Positions 27,372 through 37,692 are shown, numbered from the stretch's first letter. The stretch is 64,000 nt of DNA from Flavobacteriaceae bacterium (GCA_018402385.1 JAGYJA010000006.1:186001-250000); one strand, 5' to 3'. Notes: generated by a model not told the origin, from the sequence alone. A program made the numbers and translations.

Positions 27372-27397
27372 AAAAAAAGCAGAACTATTTGTTCTGC
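27372..27397 (-). terminator. Terminator of the padR-pspC-DUF2807 unit
   Basis: On the - strand, GCAGAAC-loop-GTTCTGC is followed by seven T residues, about 25 bp after the stop at 27423. Confidence 0.88.
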
Positions 27398-27422
27398 ATT
27401 TTTATTTTATAATTTGGGTAGC

Positions 27423-28145
27423 TTACATTTTTTTTACACTTCCAGAGGAAGATTTGCTTTGATTCACTTCTTCAGGCTCTCCATAATAATTGATGTTACC
27501 GGCACTTGACGCCTTTGCATCAAGTGAGCGTTTGACATTTAGTGTGATTTCTGAACCACTTGATGCTTTGGATTTACAAAAAATCCCTTCTAAATCTCTG
27601 GCATTAATTGAGCTGCCACTGGAAGCCTTTGAAGTAAAATGTTGTGCCTGGCCTCTTAAACTGATATTTGAACCGCTACTGGATTGAACCGTTAGTTCAC
27701 GGGCAAATAGATTTAAATCCAATTGAGAACCACTGCTTGCTTTTAAGTACAAATCATCAGATAGCATATCTGAAAGACTTTTTACTGAAGCACCACTACT
27801 TGCCTGGACACCATTCAATTCGATAAAAGAAATGGTCACTTTTTTTGATTTGGCATTTCTAATGTTTTTATCTGTTTTTACATAAAGTGTTCCATCTACC
27901 AGTTCAGTAATTATGTGTTCCTGAAGATTTTCATCTGCTTCCACTGAAACAAGTTGAATGTCTGACACTAAGAGAAGTACTTCAAGTCCATTGCTTGCTT
28001 TTACAACGTCAATTTTTTCGGTAAAAAGTCTGTCATCTTGAATCACATTTCCATTTCCTTCAATACTTTCAATAGGAAAATTAAATACACAACCCGTGGT
28101 GAATACAAGAACAAAAACTAAAAGTGATGTGTTTAAAAATTTCAT
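27423..28145 (-). CDS. DUF2807 (head GIN domain) lipoprotein
   Basis: A 240-aa protein. MKFLNTSLLVFVLVFTTGC is a lipoprotein signal with Cys19 as the lipidation site. The rest is a DUF2807 beta-solenoid-like domain with repeated KASSGS/QSSSGS turns roughly every 20 residues (about residues 115-235). Proteins of this family often sit next to PspC-domain genes and are thought to be envelope-stress or adhesin-like, but the function is not established. It is the last gene of the unit, 11 bp after the PspC gene, and a terminator follows. Confidence 0.88.
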   Translation of the reverse strand: MKFLNTSLLVFVLVFTTGCVFNFPIESIEGNGNVIQDDRLFTEKIDVVKASNGLEVLLLVSDIQLVSVEADENLQEHIITELVDGTLYVKTDKNIRNAKSKKVTISFIELNGVQASSGASVKSLSDMLSDDLYLKASSGSQLDLNLFARELTVQSSSGSNISLRGQAQHFTSKASSGSSINARDLEGIFCKSKASSGSEITLNVKRSLDAKASSAGNINYYGEPEEVNQSKSSSGSVKKM

Positions 28146-28156
28146 AGCTTTCTTTT

Positions 28157-29944
28157 TTAATTTGATTTGACTTTAATTCCTCTTTTGTCTAACTTCACTC
28201 TCACAGAGTCTTTTTCATCTGTAACATTGATATCAATTCCGTCTCTATCAATTTTTATTCGATTTCCTTCTTTCCAGGATTCCTGCCAGTTTTCATCTTC
28301 CCAGTCTATGACATGGTATTCCTGCTCATTATTATTAATATTTAATAATATAGAGGATGAACCATCATCTGAACAACTATCACAGTGAGTTTTACCTTCA
28401 AGGATTTCCAGGTAATTTGATTCCTGCCCATTGAGAAGGATGTCCCGATATCTTGAGGGATTTTTGTGATAACTATAGGTGTTGTTATCTGCATACAGAT
28501 AACTTCCCACTGGTAAATATAGCGTAATTTCTATTTCCTGATCACGGTATTTTTCCTCAATAGATGTTAGAAAATAACCATCAAGTAATAATTGACTTTC
28601 TTCAAAGGAATAGTTAAAAGTAATGGCATCAGCCCTGTTTTTAGCTTCCAGATAATCCCTTCCGTTTGCTTTTTTATTAACCATTAGAGAAGCAAGAGAA
28701 TCTTTTGTTGATCTTACAATAAGTCTAATGTTATTTGAATAAATGAGTTGCTCATCGTTTTCATTGTATTTGATTGAAAATCCACTGCTTTTAAATACAT
28801 CTTTCTCATAATGCGGATTGCTATTCATTCTCAAATAAAGCGTGTCACCGGTTTTTACATTCAATTCTTCTGTTTGCATAACACTACCTTCATTAGATCG
28901 TTCAATAGTTTGGAAAACTCCAATGGTAATTAAACTAAAAACCGCAATTAACCACAAGCCCAATAAAGTTAGTTTTGCTACTTTACCAATTGATTTTAAA
29001 TTGTCAACCAATATTTTCAATCCCAGGATAAAAAGGAAGAAAAAAGGAATAGCGATGGCTAAGAAAATTAAAACTGATAATAACCAGATGGGGACTAAGG
29101 TGTCATTTACTATATGAAAAGCCTCAGCATACCAGCTTCCAAAAAAACCTGAAATACCGGTAATAAACAATCCAACAAATAAACCAATGAGGGTTGTTGC
29201 TGCTACAATGATGATAAGAACTCCAATGAACTTAACAAATATTGTCAGCAGCGCTATGAGTACTTTTCCTACTGTGTCAAAAAAGGATTCAGAGCCTGTT
29301 TTTATTTTTTTTCCGTAAGCGTCATAATCGGCATTTTTGACTTTATCGGAAACATTTTCATAAGTTTCCTTAAATTTTCTTTCAATATTAGAAATGTTAA
29401 CCGGTTCTCCACGCATTGTTAACTTATCTGCCGTAGTAACTGCTTCTGGTACTAAAATCCAGAAGATTATATAGATTAATATAAAAGTACCACTTGAAAA
29501 AATTGTCAATAATATCCAAATGAGTCTTATCCATATTGCATCCAGTCCAATGTAATGACCTAAGCCGGATGAAACTCCTCCAATATATTTATTATCCGGA
29601 TCTCTGAAAAGCTTTTTATACCCTTTCGAATTTTGTTGCTCACTTTTTCCGGTGTCAGCTGTGTTTGAAAACATTTCTTCATCAATCGCATAGTCTTCAG
29701 GCTGTCCCATTACAGCAATGACTTCATCCAGTTCCTTAATGGTAATAACCTGTTTATTACTATCAAGTTTTTCAGAAAATAGTTCGGCGATTCTTGCTTC
29801 AATGTCTTTGATGATTTCTTCACGACCATCAGGGTCAGAAAATGACCGTTTAATTGCACTTAAATATCGATTTAATTTTGCGAAGGCATCTTCATCGATG
29901 TGGAAAAATGTTCCTGCTAAATTTATGTTTACTGTTTTGTTCAT
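28157..29944 (-). CDS. PspC-domain membrane protein
   Basis: A 595-aa protein. A soluble N-terminal part (1-105) precedes the PspC domain (KKLFRDPDNKYIGGVSSGLG... IWIRLIWILLTIF, about 108-168). Further membrane helices lie at about 225-345, and an extracytoplasmic C-terminal region of about 230 residues contains a CDSC pair near residue 522. PspC proteins act in membrane stress responses. The start overlaps the padR stop by 4 bp (ATGA), so it is translationally coupled to its likely regulator. Confidence 0.9.
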   Translation of the reverse strand: MNKTVNINLAGTFFHIDEDAFAKLNRYLSAIKRSFSDPDGREEIIKDIEARIAELFSEKLDSNKQVITIKELDEVIAVMGQPEDYAIDEEMFSNTADTGKSEQQNSKGYKKLFRDPDNKYIGGVSSGLGHYIGLDAIWIRLIWILLTIFSSGTFILIYIIFWILVPEAVTTADKLTMRGEPVNISNIERKFKETYENVSDKVKNADYDAYGKKIKTGSESFFDTVGKVLIALLTIFVKFIGVLIIIVAATTLIGLFVGLFITGISGFFGSWYAEAFHIVNDTLVPIWLLSVLIFLAIAIPFFFLFILGLKILVDNLKSIGKVAKLTLLGLWLIAVFSLITIGVFQTIERSNEGSVMQTEELNVKTGDTLYLRMNSNPHYEKDVFKSSGFSIKYNENDEQLIYSNNIRLIVRSTKDSLASLMVNKKANGRDYLEAKNRADAITFNYSFEESQLLLDGYFLTSIEEKYRDQEIEITLYLPVGSYLYADNNTYSYHKNPSRYRDILLNGQESNYLEILEGKTHCDSCSDDGSSSILLNINNNEQEYHVIDWEDENWQESWKEGNRIKIDRDGIDINVTDEKDSVRVKLDKRGIKVKSN

Positions 29945-30279
29945 GATTTTTTGTTTTGGCGAGTTACTTTTGATACGGCAAGTTTAAGTTCGTCCCATGT
30001 GCCGTCTAATTCTTTTAAAAATAGTTTACCTGTTTCAGTAAGTTCATAGTATTTTCTTGGTGGTCCACTGGTGGACTCTTCCCAACGGTAGCTCAATAAA
30101 CCCGCGTTTTTTAATCGCGTGAGTAGGGGATATACTGTACCTTCAACGACCAGCATTTTTGCATCTTTTAGCGTTTCGAGCAGGTCTGAAGTATAAGCCT
30201 CACCATCTTTTAAAATGGAGAGAATACAATACTCAAGTACCCCCTTACGCATTTGTGCTTTTGTGTTTTCAATGTTCAT
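29941..30279 (-). CDS. PadR-family transcriptional regulator
   Basis: A 112-aa winged-helix protein: KGVLEYCILSILKDGEAYTSDLLETL (first helices, seen as VLEYCILSIL and YTSDLLETL), GTVYPLLTRLKNAGLLSYRWEES (recognition helix and wing), then PPRKYYELTETGKLFLKEL, the standard PadR end. It probably represses its own unit (padR, pspC, DUF2807) and responds to envelope or membrane signals. Interleaved dyads at 30508-30570 are candidate operators. It is preceded by a 54-codon ORF with one base between stop and start. Confidence 0.93.
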   Translation of the reverse strand: MNIENTKAQMRKGVLEYCILSILKDGEAYTSDLLETLKDAKMLVVEGTVYPLLTRLKNAGLLSYRWEESTSGPPRKYYELTETGKLFLKELDGTWDELKLAVSKVTRQNKKS

Positions 30280-30280
30280 G

Positions 30281-30445
30281 TTAACAATTTTTTATTGATG
30301 TTAAAGTTGGCAGTTCTTCTGAATGAAACAAAATTTCTTCAACCTCGATGTGATTGATATTATTTTTAATCTCTGAGGAGCTAAGAGTAACTGGAGTGAT
30401 TAATTCCATTACTACGGCCAACAAAATATTTACTAAAGTGCCCAT
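30281..30445 (-). CDS. Possible 54-aa leader protein upstream of padR
   Basis: The ORF runs from ATG 30445 to TAA 30281, one base before the padR ATG. The N-terminus MGTLVNILLAVVMELITP is hydrophobic and could insert in the membrane; the C-terminal half is polar with acidic patches (HIEVEEILFHSEELP). The tight coupling to padR supports translation. I do not recognise it. It could instead be an unexpressed stretch of leader RNA. Confidence 0.45.
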   Translation of the reverse strand: MGTLVNILLAVVMELITPVTLSSSEIKNNINHIEVEEILFHSEELPTLTSIKNC

Positions 30446-30507
30446 TTTTTGATTGATTTTAATGATTGATTTTTGATGAATGAATCCACTAATTTTTATT
30501 TTACAGT

Positions 30508-30570
30508 ATAATACCCATTAGATTACTATGCAAATATATATATAAAAGATGGTATTATGCAAAACATAGT
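30508..30570. promoter_or_regulatory. Interleaved dyads upstream of the padR unit
   Basis: ATAATACC (30508-30515) pairs with GGTATTAT (30551-30558), and ACTATG (30525-30530) pairs with CATAGT (30565-30570). Both are perfect inverted repeats and their half-sites alternate. They lie 63-125 bp before the small ORF and are candidate PadR operators. Confidence 0.4.
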
Positions 30571-30651
30571 ACTAATAATTAACATTTAATTAACAATTCA
30601 ATTGTTGTTAATTTTGAATACAATATGCCCGAAATAGCGTAAATTAGCCGT

Positions 30652-31125
30652 ATGATGAGGCTTACACCAAAAAAAATAAATAGCTTTCTATTTTTGAAAT
30701 TACCTGCAGCTTTTTTTTGCGGTGTGCGGGTAAAACTGATAGAATCTACTCACTGTATAACCACAGTCACCCACCGATGGATCAACCAGAATCCGTTTCA
30801 CTCGATGTATTTTGCCGTTCAGGCCATGGCGGCTGAGTTGAGTACCGGGGCACTCGTGATGTTGCATATCAAGGAAAGCAATCAAAAAATTTCTATGCTG
30901 GTAGCCAATCAAAAAGGGAATTATAACAGGAAAGCAACCGGAAAGATTACATTTACCTGCAACGACGGCGACAAGGTGATTTCAGCAATTAAAGAAACAA
31001 TCACAACAAGGGAAGGGGTTACTTTTTGGATGACATCCATAGGGAAAGACAAGGAAGGGGAAGTGGTTTCCACCAGTGAGTTTGAATGGCGCGTGAAATA
31101 CATTCCGAAATCAACTACTGTTTAA
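30652..31125 (+). CDS. DUF4442 hotdog-fold protein
   Basis: A 157-aa protein. LPAAFFCGVRVKLIEST, NQNPFHSMYFAVQAMAAELSTG (as NPFHSMYFAVQAMAAEL) and a C-terminal strand-rich part fit DUF4442, a hotdog-fold family related to thioesterases. An acyl-CoA thioesterase activity is inference from the fold. No signal peptide. A second ATG at 30655 is an equally good start. It converges on the next gene and overlaps its end by 4 bp. Confidence 0.78.
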   Translation: MMRLTPKKINSFLFLKLPAAFFCGVRVKLIESTHCITTVTHRWINQNPFHSMYFAVQAMAAELSTGALVMLHIKESNQKISMLVANQKGNYNRKATGKITFTCNDGDKVISAIKETITTREGVTFWMTSIGKDKEGEVVSTSEFEWRVKYIPKSTTV

Positions 31126-32234
31126 AAATGAAATTCCAGTCTGGAAATAAAGTAATTGTTTTTTAATTCCAGAGGTACAAGTTCTTTCTCTTCATTTAAA
31201 AATGAAGCGTTTGAGTTGTATTCAGGCACATACCTAAAAGAGAGCCCAAGACGATAGTTTCCAATATCATACATAAAACCTGCTTTTAAATTGTAGTTGC
31301 CACCTCCATCTGTGGTATTGAATTGTTGCCCGGCAAGTGATCCTTTAAACCGGTTTGAATGCAGGTTTACGCCACCGCCAAGAAAGGGTTCAAAGCGTTT
31401 TGAAGAATTGAAATTGTATTGTATTTCTATTGTATATAAGAATGCGTGTACCTTTATTTCCAACTCTTGTGTTGTTGAATTTAATGTTTGAGTTCCTGAG
31501 CTACCATAAGAGATATCTGAACCAATAAACAACTTATCTTGTAAATTCCCTAAAAAACCTGGGGAAGCCAAAATTCCCAGACTTAACTGTGGAAATAAAA
31601 TGGATTGCTCAGTGTCATCAAATCCCAGCTTATTTACAGATATACCCACTCCACCATATAACCAAAAGACATCAGATAGAAATCTGTTACTTTGATTGAT
31701 TTCTTTTTTAGTGAGTTCAAATTTCTTGCTATACTCACAATTGTTATAGGTTTCAGTAAGTTCTATTAAGCTATTTTTATTGAAACTGCTCGTGCGTGCA
31801 ATGGTTTCCCTGATGGCACTGCAATCATTAAAAGCCAGGTTCAGGGTTCCGGGAATAATCATTTCATTTATTGAAATGTCAATTGGTATCCAATCTTCAT
31901 CTTTCTTATTGATATAGAAAAGGGTGTTGTCTTTTTGATACAGGGTAGCTTTACCTTTAACGAGCGTGGAAAGGAGGGTGTTTTGATTGTCTATTTCTTT
32001 AACGACTATTTCATAGCCATCAATATTGAGAGTTTTGATTTGGCTATAGCCAAAAACCCTTGAGGATTCTTCATTGCGGTAGCGTATTAAATTATTCTCG
32101 TGGTCAACTGAAAATTTCCCACTATATACATTTTCGCTGACATCTATCAGAGTTCCGCTTTTATAATTTTGAGAAAACAGAAATCCTGAAGCAAAGAAAG
32201 CGATCACGAGGATTTGAAATTTTAAGAAATTCAT
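31122..32234 (-). CDS. Predicted outer-membrane beta-barrel protein
   Basis: A 370-aa protein. A signal peptide (MNFLKFQILVIAFFASGFLF, cut before QNY) precedes about 150 residues of small strands and then a C-terminal half of alternating aromatic and glycine-rich strands (FLYGGVGIS-like, EPFLGGGVNLHSNRF, NYRLGLSFRYVPEY) ending in LEFHF, a typical barrel-terminal Phe. I do not recognise a specific family. It is transcribed toward the DUF4442 gene. Function unknown. Confidence 0.75.
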   Translation of the reverse strand: MNFLKFQILVIAFFASGFLFSQNYKSGTLIDVSENVYSGKFSVDHENNLIRYRNEESSRVFGYSQIKTLNIDGYEIVVKEIDNQNTLLSTLVKGKATLYQKDNTLFYINKKDEDWIPIDISINEMIIPGTLNLAFNDCSAIRETIARTSSFNKNSLIELTETYNNCEYSKKFELTKKEINQSNRFLSDVFWLYGGVGISVNKLGFDDTEQSILFPQLSLGILASPGFLGNLQDKLFIGSDISYGSSGTQTLNSTTQELEIKVHAFLYTIEIQYNFNSSKRFEPFLGGGVNLHSNRFKGSLAGQQFNTTDGGGNYNLKAGFMYDIGNYRLGLSFRYVPEYNSNASFLNEEKELVPLELKNNYFISRLEFHF

Positions 32235-32325
32235 AATGTATGAAATTGATTTCTTTTAAATATACGAATTCACTACTCAAAGAGTTGTTAAGGCTTCGGT
32301 AATTTTTATGATTGAAAGGGAGTGA

Positions 32326-33204
32326 TTATTTTTTATTTGCTTTGATCATCATTTCCAGCATATCCCACATTTCGGGGGTCACCATTTCCAGCAGATTGAA
32401 TTGACCCGCACCTTTCAGCCACTCACCACCATCAATAGTAATCACTTCGCCATTGAGGTAATGTGCAAAATCAGAAACAAGATAAGCCGCCAAATTGGCT
32501 AATTCCTGATGGTCACCCACACGTTTCAAAGGGACTTTTTTAGCCAAATCAAATTTTTCTTTGAGTTCACCTGGCAATAATCGATCCCAAGCACCCTTAG
32601 TAGGGAAGGGGCCGGGTGCAATCGCGTGATGACGGATTCCATATTTTGCCCATTCCACAGCCAGGGAGCGTGTCATGGCCAATACGCCGGCTTTAGCAGT
32701 TGCACTGGGCACCACATAGGCCGAACCCGTCCAGGCATAAGTAGTTACAATATTCACTACCGTTTTATTGGTTTCCTTTTTATCAATCCAATGTTTCCCA
32801 AAGGCCAGTGTGCAATTTTTACTTCCTTTTAGAACGATATCGATGATGGTATCAAAGGCATTTGCCGAAAGTCGCTCTGTGGGCGAAATAAAATTACCGG
32901 CAGCATTATTTAATAAAACATCAACCTGACCAAACTCAGCAACTGAGGCTGCTACCATTGCTTCTACTTCATCATAATTCCTTACATCACACGCTACTGA
33001 AAGCACTTTACCACCGGTGGCTGCTTCCATTTCCTTGGCTGTATTTTGAAGTTTTTCAAGGTTTCTGGAAGTGATGACCACATTGGCTCCCAACTCTAGA
33101 AAATAGGTTGACATGGACTTTCCGAGTCCGCTACCGCCTCCTGTTACTACTATGGTTTTTCCTTTAAGGGCATCGTCACGAAGCATTTTTTGGTTGTAGT
33201 TCAT
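32326..33204 (-). CDS. SDR oxidoreductase, 2,4-dienoyl-CoA reductase-like
   Basis: A 292-aa short-chain dehydrogenase. TIVVTGGGSGLGKSMSTYF is the NAD(P)-binding TGxxxGxG, and NNAAGNF is the conserved NNAG-type block. In place of a typical YxxxK the sequence reads YVVPSATAKAGVLAM, where Ser/Lys positions match the 2,4-dienoyl-CoA reductase branch (Lys present, Tyr shifted). It sits 51 bp after the methylmalonyl-CoA mutase genes and probably handles unsaturated or odd-chain acyl-CoA degradation products. Either ATG 33204 or ATG 33186 could be used. Confidence 0.85.
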   Translation of the reverse strand: MNYNQKMLRDDALKGKTIVVTGGGSGLGKSMSTYFLELGANVVITSRNLEKLQNTAKEMEAATGGKVLSVACDVRNYDEVEAMVAASVAEFGQVDVLLNNAAGNFISPTERLSANAFDTIIDIVLKGSKNCTLAFGKHWIDKKETNKTVVNIVTTYAWTGSAYVVPSATAKAGVLAMTRSLAVEWAKYGIRHHAIAPGPFPTKGAWDRLLPGELKEKFDLAKKVPLKRVGDHQELANLAAYLVSDFAHYLNGEVITIDGGEWLKGAGQFNLLEMVTPEMWDMLEMMIKANKK

Positions 33205-33254
33205 TTTTTTGTTTGTTAAATGTTATTTGTATTAGAGCATTAATAATTTAATTC

Positions 33255-35384
33255 CTATTTAACTGAATCCATCAAAATCTGAATCATCTCAATCGCTGCT
33301 TCGCTTATTTTTGTTCCGGGACCATAGACGGCTACTGCGCCTGCGTCAAAGAGGTATTGGTAATCCTGTTGGGGGATCACACCACCTACAATCACCATGA
33401 TGTCTTCGCGGCCATATTTTTTAAGTTCTTCAATCACCTGGGGCACAAGTGTTTTGTGCCCGGCAGCCAGTGAAGAAACACCCAATATATGGACATCGTT
33501 TTCAACGGCTTGTTTGGCAGCTTCTTTTGGGGTTTGGAATAACGGACCAATATCCACATCAAAACCCACATCGGCATAGCCGGTAGCGACTACTTTGGCA
33601 CCACGGTCGTGACCGTCCTGACCCATTTTGGCAATCATTATTCGCGGACGACGGCCTTCCAGTTCGGCGAACTCATTGGCCATTGCACGGGCTTTTTCAA
33701 AAGAGGGGTCCTGTTTTATTTCTTTGCTATACACTCCACTAAAGGATTTAATTTGTGCTTTATACCTGCCAAATGCTGTTTCAAGCGCATCACTGATTTC
33801 TCCCAGTGTCGCTCTTTCACGGGCAGCTTCCACCGCTAAAGCTAACAAATTTCCATTACCTGTTTGAGCACAATCAGTTAAATTTTTAAGCGTGGAAGTT
33901 ACTTTTTCAGAATTTCTTGTTGCTTTGATGTTATTTAAACGCTCTATTTGTGACAAACGAACCTTTTGATTGTCCACATCCAAAATTTGAAGCGGGTCTT
34001 CCTGCTCAAGGCGGAATTTGTTGACCCCCACAATGATATCCTGACTGCTGTCAATGCGGGCTTGTTTTTTAGCTGCTGCTTCCTCAATACGCATTTTAGG
34101 GATTCCGGCTTCAATGGCTTTGGTCATGCCACCCAGTTCCTCCACTTCCTGAATGAGCTCCCATGCACGGTTGGCAATATCGTTAGTTAGGTTTTCCACA
34201 TAATAACTTCCTGCCCATGGATCGACTGTGCGGGTGATTTCAGTTTCCTGTTGTAAAAATATTTGAGTGTTTCTAGCAATGCGAGCTGAAAAGTCTGTTG
34301 GTAAAGCGATGGCTTCATCCAGTGCATTGGTGTGAAGGGATTGAGTTCCGCCAAAAGCTGCTGCTGAGGCTTCAATACAAGTGCGCGCTACATTGTTAAA
34401 CGGGTCTTGTTCTGTTAAGCTCCAGCCGCTGGTTTGGCAATGGGTGCGCAGCGCGAGGGATTTTTCATTTTTAGGGTTGAATTGCTTGACAATTTTTGCC
34501 CAGAGCATACGTGCTGCACGCATTTTTGCGATTTCCATAAAATGATTCATTCCAATGGCCCAAAAGAACGACAAGCGCGGTGCAAAACTGTCAATGTCCA
34601 TTCCAGCGGCGATGCCTGTTCTTAAGTATTCCAAACCATCTGCCAGGGTGTAAGCCAACTCAATATCACAAGTTGCACCGGCTTCCTGCATATGGTAGCC
34701 TGAGATGCTGATGGAATTGAATTTGGGCATGTTTTTGGAAGTATATTCAAAGATGTCTGAAACGATTTTCATCGACGGGGTAGGCGGGTAGATGTAAGTA
34801 TTACGCACCATAAATTCCTTGAGGATATCATTTTGTATGGTTCCTGAAAGCAAATTTGCTGAAACGCCTTGTTCTTCAGCAGCGACGATATAGAAAGCCA
34901 TAATGGGCAACACGGCACCATTCATCGTCATCGATACACTCATTTTATCCAGCGGAATCTGGTCAAAAAGGATTTTCATATCCTCCACACTGTCAATCGC
35001 AACGCCGGCTTTACCAACATCACCCTGCACGCGTTCATGGTCGCTGTCATAGCCACGGTGGGTAGCGAGGTCAAAAGCTACAGAGAGTCCTTTCTGACCG
35101 GCGGCGAGGTTTCTTCGGTAAAACGCATTGCTGTCCTCTGCTGTTGAAAATCCGGCATATTGGCGTATGGTCCACGGTTTTTGAACATACATTGTTGAAT
35201 AAGGGCCTCTTAAATGGGGGGCTATTCCTGCAACAAAATCGAGATGCTTTAGTTGCTCAATATCTTCTTTTGAATACCATTTTTTAATAGGAAAACCTTC
35301 AGCAGTATCTACTGTTTCATCTGAAGCTTGAAGCTTGTTTTCAGAACTTTGAATTTTTATATGTTGTATATTTTTTCTACTCAT
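33255..35384 (-). CDS. scpA: Methylmalonyl-CoA mutase, large subunit
   Basis: A 709-aa protein that interconverts methylmalonyl-CoA and succinyl-CoA using adenosylcobalamin. The N-terminal barrel starts with [21 protein letters not shown] (as [13 protein letters not shown] and [11 protein letters not shown]), the substrate-binding region; the C-terminal B12-binding domain has [20 protein letters not shown] with the DxHxxG cobalt-ligand motif. Full family length. It overlaps the small-subunit gene by 8 bp, so heterodimer subunits are made together. Confidence 0.95.
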   Translation of the reverse strand: MSRKNIQHIKIQSSENKLQASDETVDTAEGFPIKKWYSKEDIEQLKHLDFVAGIAPHLRGPYSTMYVQKPWTIRQYAGFSTAEDSNAFYRRNLAAGQKGLSVAFDLATHRGYDSDHERVQGDVGKAGVAIDSVEDMKILFDQIPLDKMSVSMTMNGAVLPIMAFYIVAAEEQGVSANLLSGTIQNDILKEFMVRNTYIYPPTPSMKIVSDIFEYTSKNMPKFNSISISGYHMQEAGATCDIELAYTLADGLEYLRTGIAAGMDIDSFAPRLSFFWAIGMNHFMEIAKMRAARMLWAKIVKQFNPKNEKSLALRTHCQTSGWSLTEQDPFNNVARTCIEASAAAFGGTQSLHTNALDEAIALPTDFSARIARNTQIFLQQETEITRTVDPWAGSYYVENLTNDIANRAWELIQEVEELGGMTKAIEAGIPKMRIEEAAAKKQARIDSSQDIIVGVNKFRLEQEDPLQILDVDNQKVRLSQIERLNNIKATRNSEKVTSTLKNLTDCAQTGNGNLLALAVEAARERATLGEISDALETAFGRYKAQIKSFSGVYSKEIKQDPSFEKARAMANEFAELEGRRPRIMIAKMGQDGHDRGAKVVATGYADVGFDVDIGPLFQTPKEAAKQAVENDVHILGVSSLAAGHKTLVPQVIEELKKYGREDIMVIVGGVIPQQDYQYLFDAGAVAVYGPGTKISEAAIEMIQILMDSVK

Positions 35385-36747
35385 TGTCTAATCTTTCTTG
35401 TTCCACTTTTTCAGCCAATCGTCTTTCTATAATGGGTTCGATGAATGTTTTTCTAGGTTTTGTTTTCACGAAAGGGTATAGCTCCAGGTCATTTTTCATC
35501 CGGTCTTCTTTGTTGGGGTGTTTGTTGGTGCCCAGCAATGCTTTTTCGCCTTTGTCAAAAGCCAGTTGTTCTTTAGCAGCACTTTCCTTAATTTTTTTCT
35601 GAATTATTCCCTCTTTTAATTGATTTAAGAATCCGCCTCCTTTTTCTATGTCCTTAAAGATTTCCAGTGCTTTTTCAGCCAGTTGGGTTGTTAAACTTTC
35701 AATGTAATAAGACCCGTCTGAAGCATTTGTAATCGAATCAAAATAACTTTCATGCTTTAAAATAAGCAATTGATTGCGTGAAATGCGTTCACCAAACTCG
35801 TTGCTTTTATGATATATAGCGTCATAAGGTACATTACATATAGTATCTGCGCCACCCAAAACAGCACTCATACATTCGGTAGTGGTGCGCAGCATATTGA
35901 CGTTGTAATCATAGAGGGTTTTGTTGCGATTTGATGGCAAAGCTATAATGTGACAAACTTCTGTGACCCCATATTCTCTAGCTAAGCTCGCATAAAGCAA
36001 TCGCAGGGCGCGCACTTTTGCAATTTCAAAAAAGTAATTGGTACCCACTGAAATTTTGAAAATTACTTTTTCTATGGATGCAGTATTATTTCCGAAAGCA
36101 TTCAAATATTCATTGGCATGTGCCAGGGTATAAGCGAGCTGTTGCGTACTAGTCGCGCCGGCGTTTTGATAGCTTGATGCATTCACTGAAAGTATTTTAG
36201 TTTTTACAACTATTTCCTCCAGCTGACTGAAATCCTCTTTGAGGGTGTTGTACCAATTTCCGTCTTGGGTATGGTGGTTGATGATGTCATTTAATAGAAA
36301 AATATTCGCTCCTGCCTTCTGGCAGGCAAGATTCGCGAAAGCGGGATGGTTACAAAATTCCGGTGAGAGGAATTTAAGGTCAAAGTAAAAAAGATGGTTT
36401 TCAATTGAAATGTTTTCGAAAAGAGCATCGATATCAAAAGTTTTTTCAGCTGTAAAAAACAAGGCTTCTGCACCGCGCTGAAGAGCGTCTAAAGCGAGCT
36501 TATTTGCAATGTTCACATCATCTATAAAAATAAACTGCCCTATGTTCCAGCGGGAGGGTTGCCCGGGAATGGGGGAGAAGCCCTCTTCAAAATCGTCACG
36601 ATGGTAAAAAGGTTTTACATGAATGCCTTCCGGTGATTTCCAGATGAGGTTTTCATTGTAGTCGGCACCTTTTAGATCGGCTTGAATTTTTTGTTTCCAC
36701 TCTTTTGAGGAAACTGATTTGAAATCGTCAAATAAATTTTTACTCAT
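35377..36747 (-). CDS. mutA: Methylmalonyl-CoA mutase, small subunit
   Basis: A 456-aa partner of the mutase. It keeps the barrel ([20 protein letters not shown] at the N-terminus, [20 protein letters not shown] in the middle) but lacks a DxHxxG cobalamin motif, as expected for the non-catalytic subunit. The C-terminal B12-like domain is essentially absent, giving the short form. Around residues 135-150 the codons form a palindrome-rich stretch on DNA (36311-36345) that resembles a dispersed repeat read in frame. Its ATG is 12 bp after the FtsB-like gene. Confidence 0.9.
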   Translation of the reverse strand: MSKNLFDDFKSVSSKEWKQKIQADLKGADYNENLIWKSPEGIHVKPFYHRDDFEEGFSPIPGQPSRWNIGQFIFIDDVNIANKLALDALQRGAEALFFTAEKTFDIDALFENISIENHLFYFDLKFLSPEFCNHPAFANLACQKAGANIFLLNDIINHHTQDGNWYNTLKEDFSQLEEIVVKTKILSVNASSYQNAGATSTQQLAYTLAHANEYLNAFGNNTASIEKVIFKISVGTNYFFEIAKVRALRLLYASLAREYGVTEVCHIIALPSNRNKTLYDYNVNMLRTTTECMSAVLGGADTICNVPYDAIYHKSNEFGERISRNQLLILKHESYFDSITNASDGSYYIESLTTQLAEKALEIFKDIEKGGGFLNQLKEGIIQKKIKESAAKEQLAFDKGEKALLGTNKHPNKEDRMKNDLELYPFVKTKPRKTFIEPIIERRLAEKVEQERLDNE

Positions 36748-36758
36748 TTAAAGCGGTT

Positions 36759-37079
36759 TTATTGTTTCAAACTATCTTGAAGTTCAATAATAAAGATTTC
36801 TTCGTTTTCTTTTTTGAGGTAATAAGTTTCACGGGCAAATTTTTCCATTTGTTCTTCGTCTTTAAGTTTTTCTATAAACTCTTTATCCTTATTAATTTCT
36901 TTTTGAAAATACTCTTTATTGTTTTCAAGTTCTTTAATTTCGTCACTTAGTTCTTTATGTGTAAAAAAAGAATTGGCATCAAAATAGAACATCCAGGCTG
37001 CAAATACAACCAAAATAAGGAAGTATTTGTTGCTAAGTCTTTTAAACCATTTATTTTTTTTAAGATTTGAAAGTTTCAC
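36759..37079 (-). CDS. FtsB/DivIC-family septum formation protein
   Basis: A 106-aa protein. A short basic cytoplasmic N-terminus (KKNKWFKRLSNKYF) precedes one membrane helix (FLILVVFAAWMFYF, about 20-33) and a coiled coil (about 40-100) with heptad-like Leu/Glu/Lys pattern, including EKFARETYYLKKENEEIFII, the hallmark end of the DivIC/FtsB family. It should act in the divisome with FtsL and FtsQ. It starts 2 bp after the udk stop. Confidence 0.9.
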   Translation of the reverse strand: MKLSNLKKNKWFKRLSNKYFLILVVFAAWMFYFDANSFFTHKELSDEIKELENNKEYFQKEINKDKEFIEKLKDEEQMEKFARETYYLKKENEEIFIIELQDSLKQ

Positions 37080-37080
37080 G

Positions 37081-37692
37081 TTAAACCTTTAGTTTTTGAT
37101 TTATAATTGTTCTAACTATATCAACGGCTACTGTATTGTATCGATTTGTGGGAATAATAATATCTGCATATTCTTTTGTGGGTTCTATAAACTGCTGGTG
37201 CATTGGTTTCAATGTGTTTTGATAGCGGTTCAATACTTCTTCAAGATCCCTGCCTCGTTCTGCAATGTCCCTTTTTAAGCGTCTGATTAATCGCTCGTCA
37301 CTATCTGCATGCACATAGATTTTTATATCAAACATTTTACGTATTTCAGGATGTGTTAAGATTAAAATCCCTTCAACAATCATCACGTGTTTTGGAACTG
37401 TGGTAAGGGTTTCCTTTTTCCTGTTATGGTCGATAAATGAATAGACAGGCTGCTCTATGGAGTTTCCTTTTTTAAGTTCTTTTAAGTGAGAAACGAGTAA
37501 ATCAAAATCAATGGACTGAGGGTGGTCAAAATTGATTTTCACTCTTTCTTCAAAACTTAAGTGGGAAGTGTCTTTATAGTAAGAGTCTTGTGAAATCACA
37601 CCCACTTCATCTGGTGGAAGTTCATTGATTATTTGATTGACAACGGTTGTTTTTCCACTTCCGGTGCCACCGGCAATTCCGATAATTAGCAT
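37081..37692 (-). CDS. udk: Uridine kinase
   Basis: A 203-aa protein that phosphorylates uridine and cytidine. IGIAGGTGSGKTTVVNQI is the P-loop; SQDSYYKD and FDHPQSIDFDLL are family substrate-binding segments, and RRLKRDIAERGRDLEEVL the lid. Length is normal. It lies just upstream of the FtsB-like gene on the same strand, 2 bp apart. Confidence 0.95.
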   Translation of the reverse strand: MLIIGIAGGTGSGKTTVVNQIINELPPDEVGVISQDSYYKDTSHLSFEERVKINFDHPQSIDFDLLVSHLKELKKGNSIEQPVYSFIDHNRKKETLTTVPKHVMIVEGILILTHPEIRKMFDIKIYVHADSDERLIRRLKRDIAERGRDLEEVLNRYQNTLKPMHQQFIEPTKEYADIIIPTNRYNTVAVDIVRTIINQKLKV

